DNA from: Campylobacter subantarcticus LMG 24377
GTDB lineage: Bacteria > Campylobacterota > Campylobacteria > Campylobacterales > Campylobacteraceae
Direction of reading: 5' to 3'
NCBI RefSeq assembly: GCF_000816305.1
Contig: NZ_CP007773.1
Location: 558,001 to 622,000, forward strand
DNA: 64,000 nucleotides
Shown: positions 55,116 through 62,567 of the stretch, in pieces
How the letters are laid out: the number at the start of each line of letters is the position of its first letter
How positions within the stretch are numbered: the first letter of the stretch is position 1
The notes under the pieces: model-generated
What the model saw: the letters and a program-made list of their open reading frames with translations, nothing else
Told to the model about the DNA's origin: nothing
Database searches by the model: none
Made by a program: the position numbers and the translations under genes

Positions 55116-55149
55116 CCAAACAAACTCTTTAACTTCTTTAACATAATTG

Positions 55150-57783
55150 ATGAAAAGATTTTACATTTTATTCCTTAGTGTTTTAATTTTTGCACCTTCT
55201 TTATTATTTGGTGCTACAAATATAGATGATAATCATATTATCTTTACTTGGGGCTATGGTGAAGTAGCAAATGATATTTTACAAGCCATAAAAGGTATAA
55301 CAAGTGGTGCTGATTATATGGTTAAGATTGTTATGGCTATTGCCTTTTTTACTTTTGCTATTAAAAAAGTAATGGACGAAAGAACTAGCCCTATATTTGA
55401 ATTTGGTAAAATGATTTTTATCATGGTTATTATTTGGCAATGCTTTTTAAGAGCGCCAAATGACGCTCAGCATAGATATATGATACATGATAATGTAACA
55501 GGTAAAGACTATATAGTTTCTCAAGTTCCACTTGGTATTGGTTTGACTTTTTCTTTTATGTCAAGAATGGAAGATTCCATTACTAAAGCTATGGAAAAAT
55601 TTTATTCTACTCCACAATCTACTAATTTTTCTAATGCTGGATTTGGTTTTACTTTAAGATCTACTATGGATTTGCCAGATTTAGAATTAAGTCAATTTAG
55701 CCCCAGAACACAAAAAAATCTTGATTTGTTTTTTAGAAACTGTGTTATTTATGGAATGGACTTAAATAAAGGTAGAATGGATACTAATTTTAGACATAGT
55801 GATAATTTATATGAGGATTTATTTGAAATAGGGCAGGGTAGTCAATTAACTTTATATTTTGGGGAAAAAGATAAAGGTAATATTAGATCTTGTACTCAAG
55901 CAGGTGCTTTGATTAAGCAAGATTTAGGTTCTTTAGCTCCAAAAATAGAAACTATCCATGCGCGTATTTTAGGTAGTAAAGATGAAAACGCTTATAGAGC
56001 TTCAATGCAGGGTGTTTGGGAAATTTTCTCAGGACAAGCTACACAAGCAAGATCTCAATTAATGCAAGCTATGTTAATTAATGCTTCAAGAGATTCTTTA
56101 ATTAATACTGCAAAAATGGTAGGACTTGATCCAAATGCAGTAGCTACAAATACAGCAGTAGCTGAGCAAAACTTCATGTCAAGTATGCTAACTCAAGGTA
56201 TGATGGCTCAAACTTATTTACCACTAGCTAAAGCTTATTTAACAGTTTTAATTATAGGTTTATCATGGATTATGGCTTTACTCTCTATTATGTTTGGTGA
56301 TTTTAGACATATAAAAATGTTTTTTACCTTATGTATATGGATAGTGTTATGGACTCCTATATTAAGTATTATTAATTATTTCAATGATTTAAATCTATCA
56401 AAAAGCGTTCAAGTGCTATTAGATGGCTCATTAAGCTTTTCTATGAGTAATAGCTTATCTTTCTTTAAACAAATATCTGAGCAAACCAATTTCATTAATT
56501 ATCTTGTAATGCTTACTCCATTATTAGCTTTTGCAGTAGCTAAAGCTAGTGAGCAAGGTTTTGTGTCAGTGGCTTCATCTTTATCACAAACCCTACAAGG
56601 TGCTTCAAGAAGTGCAGGAAGTTTTACAAATCAGCAAGCTTTATCTACTGAAACCAAAATAGCTTCTCCTTTAGGTGAAGAAGTTATTGCTAAACATGCT
56701 GGTGTAACTTCTTATTTGGGGGCATATAATGCAGATGGACAAATAACTAGATATAATACCCAAAGTACTTCAGGAAACGATAGTTACAATTCTGAAATTT
56801 CTAACTCTGCATTTACTGGAACTAATGTTAATGGTATGATAAATGGAGCTAAACTAACTGCTGGGGCATTAAATATGGTTAATTCCTTAGGGGAAAGCAG
56901 TGCTAAAACTTGGAATCAGAATTTCAATGATACTTATGGACAAATCAGTCAAAGTGGTAGAAATAGCGCACTTAGTGAAGCTAAATCTATTATGGAAAGC
57001 GATAATGAGTCGTTTAGAAAATCATTCTCTAATAATTTAGCTCAGGAAATATCAAAAATGGATAATTTAACTGCGCAAGCACAAGCTAATATTACCGCAT
57101 ATGCTGAGGCTAGCGGTGGTTTTAAATTGGCAGGAAATGGTGCTTCAATTGGTAGCAGAGGTGAGGTATCTATAGGACTTGGAAAAAATATAACTTTATC
57201 TGATACTGAGAAAGCAGCTTATCAAGAAGCAATGGAAAAAGCTTCTGTTAAAACTTTAGCTGAAAATCATAATATAAGTAGCGAATGGAGTAAAAGTCTT
57301 TCTAATAGTGATAGTACCGCTTATGCTAAAATGGTTGGGTATGCAGATAGCTTCAGTCAAACTCAATCTGCTATTCAAGCAGTTACTTCGAATAATATGG
57401 ATAATGTTGTAAATGCTTATGCTAGAGATTTAGCTACAATAGACAATAAAGACTTTAATACTCTTAGTGTTGCTGAGCAAAACACTTACTTTGCAAAAGC
57501 AGGAAATCAAATTTCTGATATGATTAAAAACGATCCTACTTCAATTTCAAATTATGCTTCTCAATATGGAGCAGGTAGTAATGTAGGAGAAAATACAATA
57601 GCAAGTCCTAACGCTTTAAATAAAGAATTTGCAAATGTAGGTGGTAATACTTTACTAAATCATAATCTAAATCAAGAGCAGGTTAATACTAGAGCAACAA
57701 ATATGAAAAATAGTACTAATATACCAAATACTAAAGATATTAAAGAGGTTATTTCTAGTTCTAATATAGATAAAAAAGGTTAA
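55150..57783 (+). CDS. traG: F-type conjugation protein TraG
   Basis: 877 residues. Signal peptide, membrane helices near 45-62, 75-95, and three or four more around 360-470, then a long Ser/Asn/Ala-rich C-terminal part exposed in the periplasm. F TraG (938 residues) joins pilus assembly and mating-pair stabilisation, with entry exclusion through its C-terminus. ATG at 55150 preferred to a TTG one codon earlier; no good ribosome site is seen. Last gene of the operon, followed by a strong terminator. Confidence 0.82.
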   Translation: MKRFYILFLSVLIFAPSLLFGATNIDDNHIIFTWGYGEVANDILQAIKGITSGADYMVKIVMAIAFFTFAIKKVMDERTSPIFEFGKMIFIMVIIWQCFLRAPNDAQHRYMIHDNVTGKDYIVSQVPLGIGLTFSFMSRMEDSITKAMEKFYSTPQSTNFSNAGFGFTLRSTMDLPDLELSQFSPRTQKNLDLFFRNCVIYGMDLNKGRMDTNFRHSDNLYEDLFEIGQGSQLTLYFGEKDKGNIRSCTQAGALIKQDLGSLAPKIETIHARILGSKDENAYRASMQGVWEIFSGQATQARSQLMQAMLINASRDSLINTAKMVGLDPNAVATNTAVAEQNFMSSMLTQGMMAQTYLPLAKAYLTVLIIGLSWIMALLSIMFGDFRHIKMFFTLCIWIVLWTPILSIINYFNDLNLSKSVQVLLDGSLSFSMSNSLSFFKQISEQTNFINYLVMLTPLLAFAVAKASEQGFVSVASSLSQTLQGASRSAGSFTNQQALSTETKIASPLGEEVIAKHAGVTSYLGAYNADGQITRYNTQSTSGNDSYNSEISNSAFTGTNVNGMINGAKLTAGALNMVNSLGESSAKTWNQNFNDTYGQISQSGRNSALSEAKSIMESDNESFRKSFSNNLAQEISKMDNLTAQAQANITAYAEASGGFKLAGNGASIGSRGEVSIGLGKNITLSDTEKAAYQEAMEKASVKTLAENHNISSEWSKSLSNSDSTAYAKMVGYADSFSQTQSAIQAVTSNNMDNVVNAYARDLATIDNKDFNTLSVAEQNTYFAKAGNQISDMIKNDPTSISNYASQYGAGSNVGENTIASPNALNKEFANVGGNTLLNHNLNQEQVNTRATNMKNSTNIPNTKDIKEVISSSNIDKKG

Positions 57784-57788
57784 AGGCG

Positions 57789-57816
57789 AGAAATGGAATA
57801 TTTTTCCATTTCTTTT
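57789..57816. terminator. Terminator at the end of the transfer operon
   Basis: AGAAATGGAA, loop TATTT, TTCCATTTCT and a TTTT tail form a 10-bp perfect stem between the traG stop and the end of the convergent HEPN gene. Confidence 0.8.
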
Positions 57817-57827
57817 AAAATTAACTT

Positions 57828-58598
57828 TTAATCTTTATAAAGCCCTTGAGTAAAACTAAGTGGATTAAGAGCGTCGGTTGGATAAGAGTTGCCAGTGTCA
57901 TTTTTTTTAAAATTTTGATTATATTCATAGTCTTTATAATCACTTAAAGGGGTATTTTTGGATATTTTTAAAACTCCAATAAGCACTAAACAAAAAACAA
58001 TTGATATAAAAGCAATCATAGACAAAAAAACAATTTCAGAATATGATAACCTATCTATGAATGTTACAAATTTTTCTTTTATTATATTTGTGGTATTCAT
58101 TGTATCTACCATACTCAACAACAAAGACAAAGCTAAAACAATAGCAACTAATAATGCTGTAACTATCTTTGCATTTAAACTCAAACCTTTTTTCCTTACC
58201 ACATTTTCCATAATCTCAACCTCTTGTTTTTGATTTTCTAATTTTCCCATATATATATTTATACTTCTTTTAACTCTAAATAAATCATACTTAATTACAT
58301 TAGCAACAGCACTTAATCTAATTTCCTCATTATCGTGAGCTGCGAAATTTCTAGTATCATTTATTCTTTTTAAATCTTTTTTGTCAAATAAAGATAAGAT
58401 TTCATCATCAGCACTTTCTTTGATTTTTTTAAAGCTTTCACTGATTTTAATTAGAGAAACAAAAATAAATCTTTGTGCATTTTCATCGTGCAATGTTTTT
58501 AATACATTTTCATCTTTGATTTGCTGATAAATTAAATTAATCTCATTTGTAACTTTTTGTAATCTTTTTATGTTTTCTAATCTTATTTCATTTGACAT
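57828..58598 (-). CDS. Membrane-anchored HEPN-domain protein
   Basis: 256 residues. The helical N-terminal half carries LKRINDTRNFAAHDNEEIR with R83-x4-H88, the Rx4-6H active site of HEPN ribonucleases. Two membrane helices follow (about 140-163 and 186-210), then a polar tail. No MNT nucleotidyltransferase partner is beside it, unlike HepT/MntA. TATAAT lies upstream (58631-58626, minus) with AAAGGA before the ATG. Possible defence or abortive-infection protein; the function is inferred from the motif. Confidence 0.6.
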   Translation of the reverse strand: MSNEIRLENIKRLQKVTNEINLIYQQIKDENVLKTLHDENAQRFIFVSLIKISESFKKIKESADDEILSLFDKKDLKRINDTRNFAAHDNEEIRLSAVANVIKYDLFRVKRSINIYMGKLENQKQEVEIMENVVRKKGLSLNAKIVTALLVAIVLALSLLLSMVDTMNTTNIIKEKFVTFIDRLSYSEIVFLSMIAFISIVFCLVLIGVLKISKNTPLSDYKDYEYNQNFKKNDTGNSYPTDALNPLSFTQGLYKD

Positions 58599-58720
58599 TT
58601 AAATTCCTTTACATTTAATATTAAAATTATACCAAAATTCACAATAAAAATCAAGTTTTTTAGTGCTTTTAAATGCCTATTTTATAGTATTTTGCAAGGG
58701 TTTTTTATATTTTACATTTT

Positions 58721-58917
58721 TGTCCTTTATAAAGTTTATTTTAAGTTCTTTTTAAGCGTATTTTTTACACATAAATGTCCTTTATATATCCCCTGAATGT
58801 CCTTTATAAAGTCCATTTTTTCTTTTTTTATTATTTTTTGCTTAAAATCTACCAAAAAAGTGCTTTATTTCGCCCCTAAATGTCCTTTATATATCCCCCA
58901 AATGTCCTTTATAAAGT
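58721..58917 (+). repeat. Five-copy iteron array, probable replication origin
   Basis: TGTCCTTTATA occurs at 58721, 58776, 58798, 58881 and 58903. Copies 1, 3 and 5 continue AAAGT (containing the palindrome CTTTATAAAG), copies 2 and 4 continue TATCCCC. Copies 2+3 and 4+5 form a 40-bp unit repeated 105 bp apart; spacing of 22, 55 and 105 bp keeps them on nearly one DNA face. Very AT-rich sequence follows (58918-59060). The rest of the 58599-59121 gap holds no gene. A TrfA-like Rep is encoded in the same element. Confidence 0.7.
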
Positions 58918-59121
58918 CTTTTTTATAAGCATTAAATATTGATATATTAGTATTTATTCTGTTTTATAATTTAATTTGTTAATTTTAACTTTAAAATTAA
59001 TATTGGTAAGATAAAAAATATTTTTTGTAAGATAAAAGCTGTTATTTTTATTAGCTTTAGAGAGAGTATAGATTAAGATTGTATTTTTAATTCTTTGTGA
59101 GTTATTTTGATATTATTCTTT

Positions 59122-59403
59122 TCAGTAATTTTTAAATAATTTACTATGACTGCCTAGTTTTAAAATATTTAACTCTAGTTCTTTATCATGTTTTTGATAA
59201 ATCAATAATAAATTAGACTTTATGTGACACTCTCTAAAATCTTTTAATGCGCCTTTTAATTGATGATCTTTATATTTGGGTTCTAAAATTTCATCATTAG
59301 AAAGCTTTGTAATGACTTTATCTGTTATTTTACGCTCTTCGTTGCTTATTTTTTTATAGGCTTTTATAAAATCTTTATGATAATAAATTTTATATTTTGC
59401 CAT
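59122..59403 (-). CDS. YafQ-type mRNA interferase toxin
   Basis: 93 residues of the RelE/YafQ fold: KYKDHQLKGALKDFRECHIKSNLLLIYQ and a C-terminal GSHSKLF. The histidines matching the YafQ active site are present (H47, H60, H86), but the aspartate four residues after the second His is Asn64, so activity may be reduced or use another residue. Overlaps its antitoxin gene by 14 bp. Confidence 0.8.
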   Translation of the reverse strand: MAKYKIYYHKDFIKAYKKISNEERKITDKVITKLSNDEILEPKYKDHQLKGALKDFRECHIKSNLLLIYQKHDKELELNILKLGSHSKLFKNY

Positions 59404-59617
59404 CTTGATAAGCTTTCACAAAATCTTGATGTGAATTAAAGCTTAATGCAGTGTTATCTTTTTTTTCCTTACTAAGCTCTTTGCTTGCATTTAATATCTT
59501 ATTTTCAAAACTACTTAGTTTAGGTTTAGAAACTTTACATTTAGCATTTATACTTTTAGCTAAACCTTTAAATGCAGGCAAAAAATCTTCACTGACATTT
59601 TCAATAATAAGAGTCAT
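59390..59617 (-). CDS. Antitoxin of the YafQ-type pair
   Basis: 75 residues. N-terminal half is a short fold with LPAFKGLAKSINAKCKV, C-terminal half is charged and likely wraps the toxin (SFNSHQDFVKAYQDGKI). Translationally coupled to the toxin. AAAGGAAT precedes the ATG. Confidence 0.75.
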   Translation of the reverse strand: MTLIIENVSEDFLPAFKGLAKSINAKCKVSKPKLSSFENKILNASKELSKEKKDNTALSFNSHQDFVKAYQDGKI

Positions 59618-59641
59618 GAAATTCCTTTCTCAAAATCATAT

Positions 59642-59655
59642 AATATAATTATATT
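59642..59655. promoter_or_regulatory. 14-bp palindrome upstream of the YafQ-type pair
   Basis: AATATAATTATATT, perfectly palindromic and including a -10-like TATAAT on each strand, 25 bases before the antitoxin start. Fits an autoregulatory operator. Confidence 0.45.
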
Positions 59656-59762
59656 GTATTTTAATCAATTTAAATTAATTTCTTATACTTATTTTATTGT
59701 TTCAATGTGAAGATTAAAAGCACTAAGATAAAATATTATTTTGTGATGATTATAAAATGTGT

Positions 59763-59784
59763 TATAATGTATTACAAATAATAC
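59763..59784 (+). promoter_or_regulatory. Promoter and operator of the RelE-type pair
   Basis: TATAAT at 59763-59768 is followed at once by the inverted repeat GTATTA-CAAA-TAATAC (59769-59784), covering the start of transcription just before the AAAGG site of the antitoxin. Typical of autorepressed toxin-antitoxin operons. Confidence 0.6.
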
Positions 59785-59796
59785 AAAGGTAAAATC

Positions 59797-60015
59797 ATGA
59801 GAACAATATCGTTAAGAATTAGTGATCAAGAAGATATTTTACTAAAAGAATATCTAGCAATTAATAATTTGCAATTATCAAAATTTATAAGAGATACTAT
59901 TTTAGAAAAAATAGAAGATGAGTTAAATTTAGATGAAAATAAAATTTTAATTTCACTCAAAGAAGCTAAAAAAGATAATATTTATAGCTTTGAAGAAGTA
60001 TTTAAAAATGTATGA
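59797..60015 (+). CDS. RelB-like ribbon-helix-helix antitoxin
   Basis: 72 residues: RTISLRISDQEDILLKEYL and LSKFIRDTILEKI form the ribbon-helix-helix DNA-binding domain; the acidic tail (LKEAKKDNIYSFEEVFKN) would cover the toxin. Overlaps the toxin gene by 8 bp. Confidence 0.82.
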   Translation: MRTISLRISDQEDILLKEYLAINNLQLSKFIRDTILEKIEDELNLDENKILISLKEAKKDNIYSFEEVFKNV

Positions 60016-60283
60016 GATAAAATTCTCAAGTAGTGCCAAAAAATCAATTGAAAAACTTGATCAGCAAGTAGCAAGGATTATTAAGAGCTGGATTATTAAA
60101 AATTTAATAGAATCAGATAATCCAAAAAAATTAGCAAAAGAACTTAAGGGCAATTTAAAAGGTATTTATAGATTTAGAGTGGGTAATTATAGAATGCTTG
60201 CTGAAATTAATGATAATGAATTGTTTATTTTTGTATTCGAAATAGGACATCGAAGAGAAATATATAAGAAATTTAAAAAATAA
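60008..60283 (+). CDS. RelE/ParE-type toxin
   Basis: 91 residues of the RelE fold: YEIKFSSSAKKSIEKLD start, then KELKGNLKGIYRFRVGNYRMLAEI and the C-terminal GHRREIYKKF with the basic catalytic cluster. Likely a ribosome-dependent mRNA nuclease. The ATG at 60008 lies inside the antitoxin end; an in-frame ATG at 59990 would add six residues. Confidence 0.85.
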   Translation: MYEIKFSSSAKKSIEKLDQQVARIIKSWIIKNLIESDNPKKLAKELKGNLKGIYRFRVGNYRMLAEINDNELFIFVFEIGHRREIYKKFKK

Positions 60284-60341
60284 AATTCTCAACTATACAT
60301 TAAATTATTTATATCATAATAGAAAGAAAAAAGGAGGTAAA

Positions 60342-60677
60342 ATGGAAAAATTATCCCAAGAAGAAATACAAAAAGCTATGAGAGAATGTGTAGTAAGTTC
60401 TTATACTTATGATCCAGCTAATCCTAATGGCTATTCTCAAGATTTATTTGATGTAGAAAATGAAGTTTTTGCTAAAGATTATGAGTTTATAGAAAAGTGT
60501 GGTTTAGATGATATGGTAAAACACAAAGAAAGTGGTTGTGTTTTTAAAGTTTTTTACAAACAAGATCACAAAGTTAGACTTCTTAGAGTTAGCAATATGC
60601 AAGCAATGAATAGTTTTGAAAGCTATAGGGGTATAATGGCAAAAATAATAGGTTTTAAGCCAGAAGATCAAGAGTGA
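60342..60677 (+). CDS. Hypothetical protein
   Basis: 111 residues, acidic, no signal or membrane segment: ECVVSSYTYDPANPNGYSQD then CGLDDMVKHKESGCVFKVFY. No family recognised. A near-perfect ribosome site, AAAGGAGGT, precedes the ATG, so it is probably well expressed. It stands alone between the RelE pair and the XRE gene. Confidence 0.55.
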   Translation: MEKLSQEEIQKAMRECVVSSYTYDPANPNGYSQDLFDVENEVFAKDYEFIEKCGLDDMVKHKESGCVFKVFYKQDHKVRLLRVSNMQAMNSFESYRGIMAKIIGFKPEDQE

Positions 60678-60813
60678 TAAAAGCAAACAGTTTTTAATTT
60701 TTATATTTTCTATATATTATTTTTAGAATTATAAATGCTTTTTTAAAAAAACATATAATATTTTATCGTATTTGTATAAAAATATTATATTCTATTTTAA
60801 TAATTTTGTATGA

Positions 60814-60819
60814 TATAAT
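60814..60819 (+). promoter_or_regulatory. -10 box giving a leaderless XRE mRNA
   Basis: TATAAT ends seven bases before the ATG of the XRE gene, so transcription would begin at or next to the start codon and no ribosome site would be present. The upstream sequence is T/A-rich as in other Campylobacter promoters. Confidence 0.55.
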
Positions 60820-60825
60820 TCTATT

Positions 60826-61080
60826 ATGATAAAAGAAAATATTAAGTTTTTAAGAAAACAACGCAAATTAACACAACAAGAGTTGGGCAAAATTTTAAAT
60901 GTAGGACAAAAAACAGTAAGTATGTGGGAAAAAGGAAATAACAATATTACACTTCCTACAATATTAAAAATATGTGAGCATTTTCAAATTAGTCCAAATG
61001 AGCTACTAGCAAATAATTTAGCGGATATGGAATTACATAGAAATCTTAGAAATTACAATAGAATTACAGCTAAAAAATAG
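60826..61080 (+). CDS. XRE-family transcriptional regulator (probably truncated by frameshift)
   Basis: 84 residues. Cro/CI-type HTH (about 2-62): IKFLRKQRKLTQQELGKIL, VGQKTVSMWEKGNNNITLPTI (split over helices 3-4), FQISPNELL. It ends in a run of six A (61073-61078) before TAG. Deleting one A joins it to the next ORF as one protein of about 226 residues. A mobile-element repressor is the likely role. Confidence 0.75.
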   Translation: MIKENIKFLRKQRKLTQQELGKILNVGQKTVSMWEKGNNNITLPTILKICEHFQISPNELLANNLADMELHRNLRNYNRITAKK

Positions 61081-61114
61081 CTTAAATGATTTTTTAAAAT
61101 CAAACATTGTAAAT

Positions 61115-61507
61115 ATGCAACTTCAAAAAATATCTAAACATATTCGTTCTCTCAAAGATGTAGGATTTATAGAGAAATTAAGTGAAAGCTGGAGTGGAAA
61201 CGGAGAGAAAATGCTTTTAATTCTTCTTTTGTTTATCAAACACTTAAACAAGATAGAATTAAGCCACACAACAATGAGTAAAAAAGATTTTATAAACATG
61301 TTAAAGAAATTCAAAATTTCTTTAAAAAATATCAAATTATACTCTTTAATTTTAAGTGAAAAAGACAAAATAAATACTATAGAGTGGGTAGAAAACAACT
61401 TAGATGAGATCGATGTAAATGCTTTATTTATTGATTTAAGAAAAGATGTTGAAAAAATAATTATAAATGAGCTTAATTCGTTTGATTGTCTAATTGTTGA
61501 GGATTAA
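61115..61507 (+). CDS. Hypothetical protein, probable C-terminal part of the XRE regulator
   Basis: 130 residues, helical and Lys/Leu/Ile-rich, no recognised domain. Its frame is open back to about 61022, through the end of the XRE ORF, and the ATG at 61115 has no ribosome site. Both facts suggest that it is the effector or oligomerisation part of the preceding regulator, separated by a one-base slip in an A6 run. Confidence 0.5.
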   Translation: MQLQKISKHIRSLKDVGFIEKLSESWSGNGEKMLLILLLFIKHLNKIELSHTTMSKKDFINMLKKFKISLKNIKLYSLILSEKDKINTIEWVENNLDEIDVNALFIDLRKDVEKIIINELNSFDCLIVED

Positions 61508-61540
61508 AACTAAATAAATTGGTTGTAAAGTGTTTTACGG

Positions 61541-61546
61541 TATAAT
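61541..61546 (+). promoter_or_regulatory. Promoter of the second type I toxin-like locus
   Basis: TATAAT in the context ACGGTATAATCAT, matching the copy 1 promoter (TTGGTATAATTAT). Transcription would start near 61553. Confidence 0.6.
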
Positions 61547-61552
61547 CATTCT

Positions 61553-61744
61553 AAGGCTGATTAACCAAAGGGTTCCCAGCCTTTGATTAATCAAATCTTG
61601 CCTTAGAAATGAGGTGAGTTAATTTGACTTTTCAAAATCTAATCTTTATTATTATACTTATTTGTATAATAATAGTCAAGGCTTATTAGCTTTGATTCCC
61701 TCTTTAATTAGAGGGAAAGATTAGAAACCCTTTGGCTTTTTTTT
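61553..61744 (+). ncRNA. Structured mRNA of the type I toxin-like locus, copy 2
   Basis: About 190 nt packed with stems: CTAAGGC/GCCTTAG enclosing CAAAGG/CCTTTG, TATTATTATAC/GTATAATAATA over the ORF, TCTAATCTTT/AAAGATTAGA enclosing TTCCCTCT/AGAGGGAA. The 5' CCAAAGGGTT (61565-61574) is perfectly complementary to AACCCTTTGG (61726-61735), which is followed by C and eight T as a terminator. The arrangement is conserved with copy 1 although the paired sequences differ. Confidence 0.65.
61624..61689 (+). CDS. 21-residue hydrophobic peptide, Ibs-like type I toxin candidate (copy 2)
   Basis: TTG start with GAGGTGA (61611-61617) six bases upstream. The peptide begins MTFQNL, continues with a stretch of Ile/Leu/Cys and ends IIVKAY like copy 1. 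The region coding for its second half keeps near-identical DNA in both copies. No ATG is available in frame; TTG starts are common in this window. Confidence 0.55.
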   Translation: MTFQNLIFIIILICIIIVKAY

Positions 61745-61763
61745 ATTCTAACAAGGAAAAACA

Positions 61764-62444
61764 ATGAAAAAACTCTTATCTATTCTATTATTCTCATCTT
61801 TATCTTTATTAGCTAGTGATAATTTTAATGAAAGCAAGAAAGAATTAGTTGAGCTTTATGAGAGCTTAGGTAGTACTTATCAATATGATTTTTATTGTAA
61901 TGCTCCATTTAAAGCAAATAAAAAAGGAAAATACACTAAGTTTGAAGTAGTTAAAAGTGATTTATACACTCCACGCAATGAATATACTAAAAAAGGTAAA
62001 ATCAATCAAAGAGCAAAACGCATAGAATGGGAGCATATTATGCCTGCACAAAACTTTGGAAAGCATTTACCTTGCTGGAGAGAAGGTGGTAGAAAAGCTT
62101 GTCAAAAAGATCCACTTTTTGCAAAAATGGAAGCTGATAAACAAAACCTAGTTCCTGCTATAGGTGAAGTTAATGGTGATAGAAGTAATTTTAGATATGC
62201 TGAGGCTCCTTTGAATTTAGAATATACTCAATATGGAAATTGCAAAGTATATACAGACTTTAAAGCAAAAAGATTTTATCCTGCTAATTATTCTAAAGGC
62301 TGGATTGCAAGAAGCTATTTATATATGAGTAAAACATATAATATTAGATTATCAGATCAAGAAAGAAAACTTATGGAATCTTGGGACAAACAATATCCTA
62401 TGAGCGAAAAAGAAAGGATTATAAGAGAAAAGTCTAGTAAGTAA
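61764..62444 (+). CDS. dns: Secreted endonuclease I (Dns/EndA family)
   Basis: 226 residues: signal peptide (1-17), then the beta-beta-alpha-metal nuclease core RIEWEHIMPAQNFGKHLPCW with the catalytic His, NLVPAIGEVNGDRSNFRYAE with the metal-binding Asn, and a Cys pair typical of periplasmic Dns. In C. jejuni, prophage- and element-borne Dns enzymes are known to block natural transformation. ACAAGGA precedes the ATG. Confidence 0.92.
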   Translation: MKKLLSILLFSSLSLLASDNFNESKKELVELYESLGSTYQYDFYCNAPFKANKKGKYTKFEVVKSDLYTPRNEYTKKGKINQRAKRIEWEHIMPAQNFGKHLPCWREGGRKACQKDPLFAKMEADKQNLVPAIGEVNGDRSNFRYAEAPLNLEYTQYGNCKVYTDFKAKRFYPANYSKGWIARSYLYMSKTYNIRLSDQERKLMESWDKQYPMSEKERIIREKSSK

Positions 62445-62552
62445 TAAATTTTTAATCACTCTTATCTTGGTTATTAAAAGCAGATGAGAGCTTTCATCAA
62501 AATAAATCATTTTTGCCGTTTTATCATCAAAATTTAAAAACTTAAAAATCAT
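62352..62552 (-). CDS. Doubtful small ORF behind the G-tract gene
   Basis: 66 codons starting MIFKFLNFDDKTAKMIYFDE with GAAGGA eight bases upstream, 15 bp after the G-tract gene. The first 35 codons look like protein; the rest runs antisense through the dns 3' end, suggesting that the original end was lost. May be a fragment. Confidence 0.3.
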   Translation of the reverse strand: MIFKFLNFDDKTAKMIYFDESSHLLLITKIRVIKNLLLTRLFSYNPFFFAHRILFVPRFHKFSFLI

Positions 62553-62567
62553 TTTTCATTCCTTCAC

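Larger units (their letters stand above)
54927..55126. repeat. 13-bp inverted repeat enclosing a highly structured intergenic locus
   Basis: AGTTTGTTTGGTA (54927-54939) and TACCAAACAAACT (55114-55126) are perfect inverted repeats around about 170 bp that holds further stems: GCCCC/GGGGC, CAAGG/CCTTG and GCCACA/TGTGGC. The structure belongs to the minus-strand toxin-like locus described in the neighbouring entries. Confidence 0.7.

Noticed and set aside
54885-55149. Riboswitch, 6S RNA or intron-like RNA controlling traG
   Set aside because: The same architecture occurs on the other strand at 61.55 kb with a conserved hydrophobic ORF, and the structure belongs to the minus strand, so a traG riboswitch or 6S RNA does not explain it.
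58721-58917. CRISPR array
   Set aside because: Repeat units are short (11-17 bp), spaced by multiples of the helical turn rather than by constant unique spacers, and no cas genes are present.
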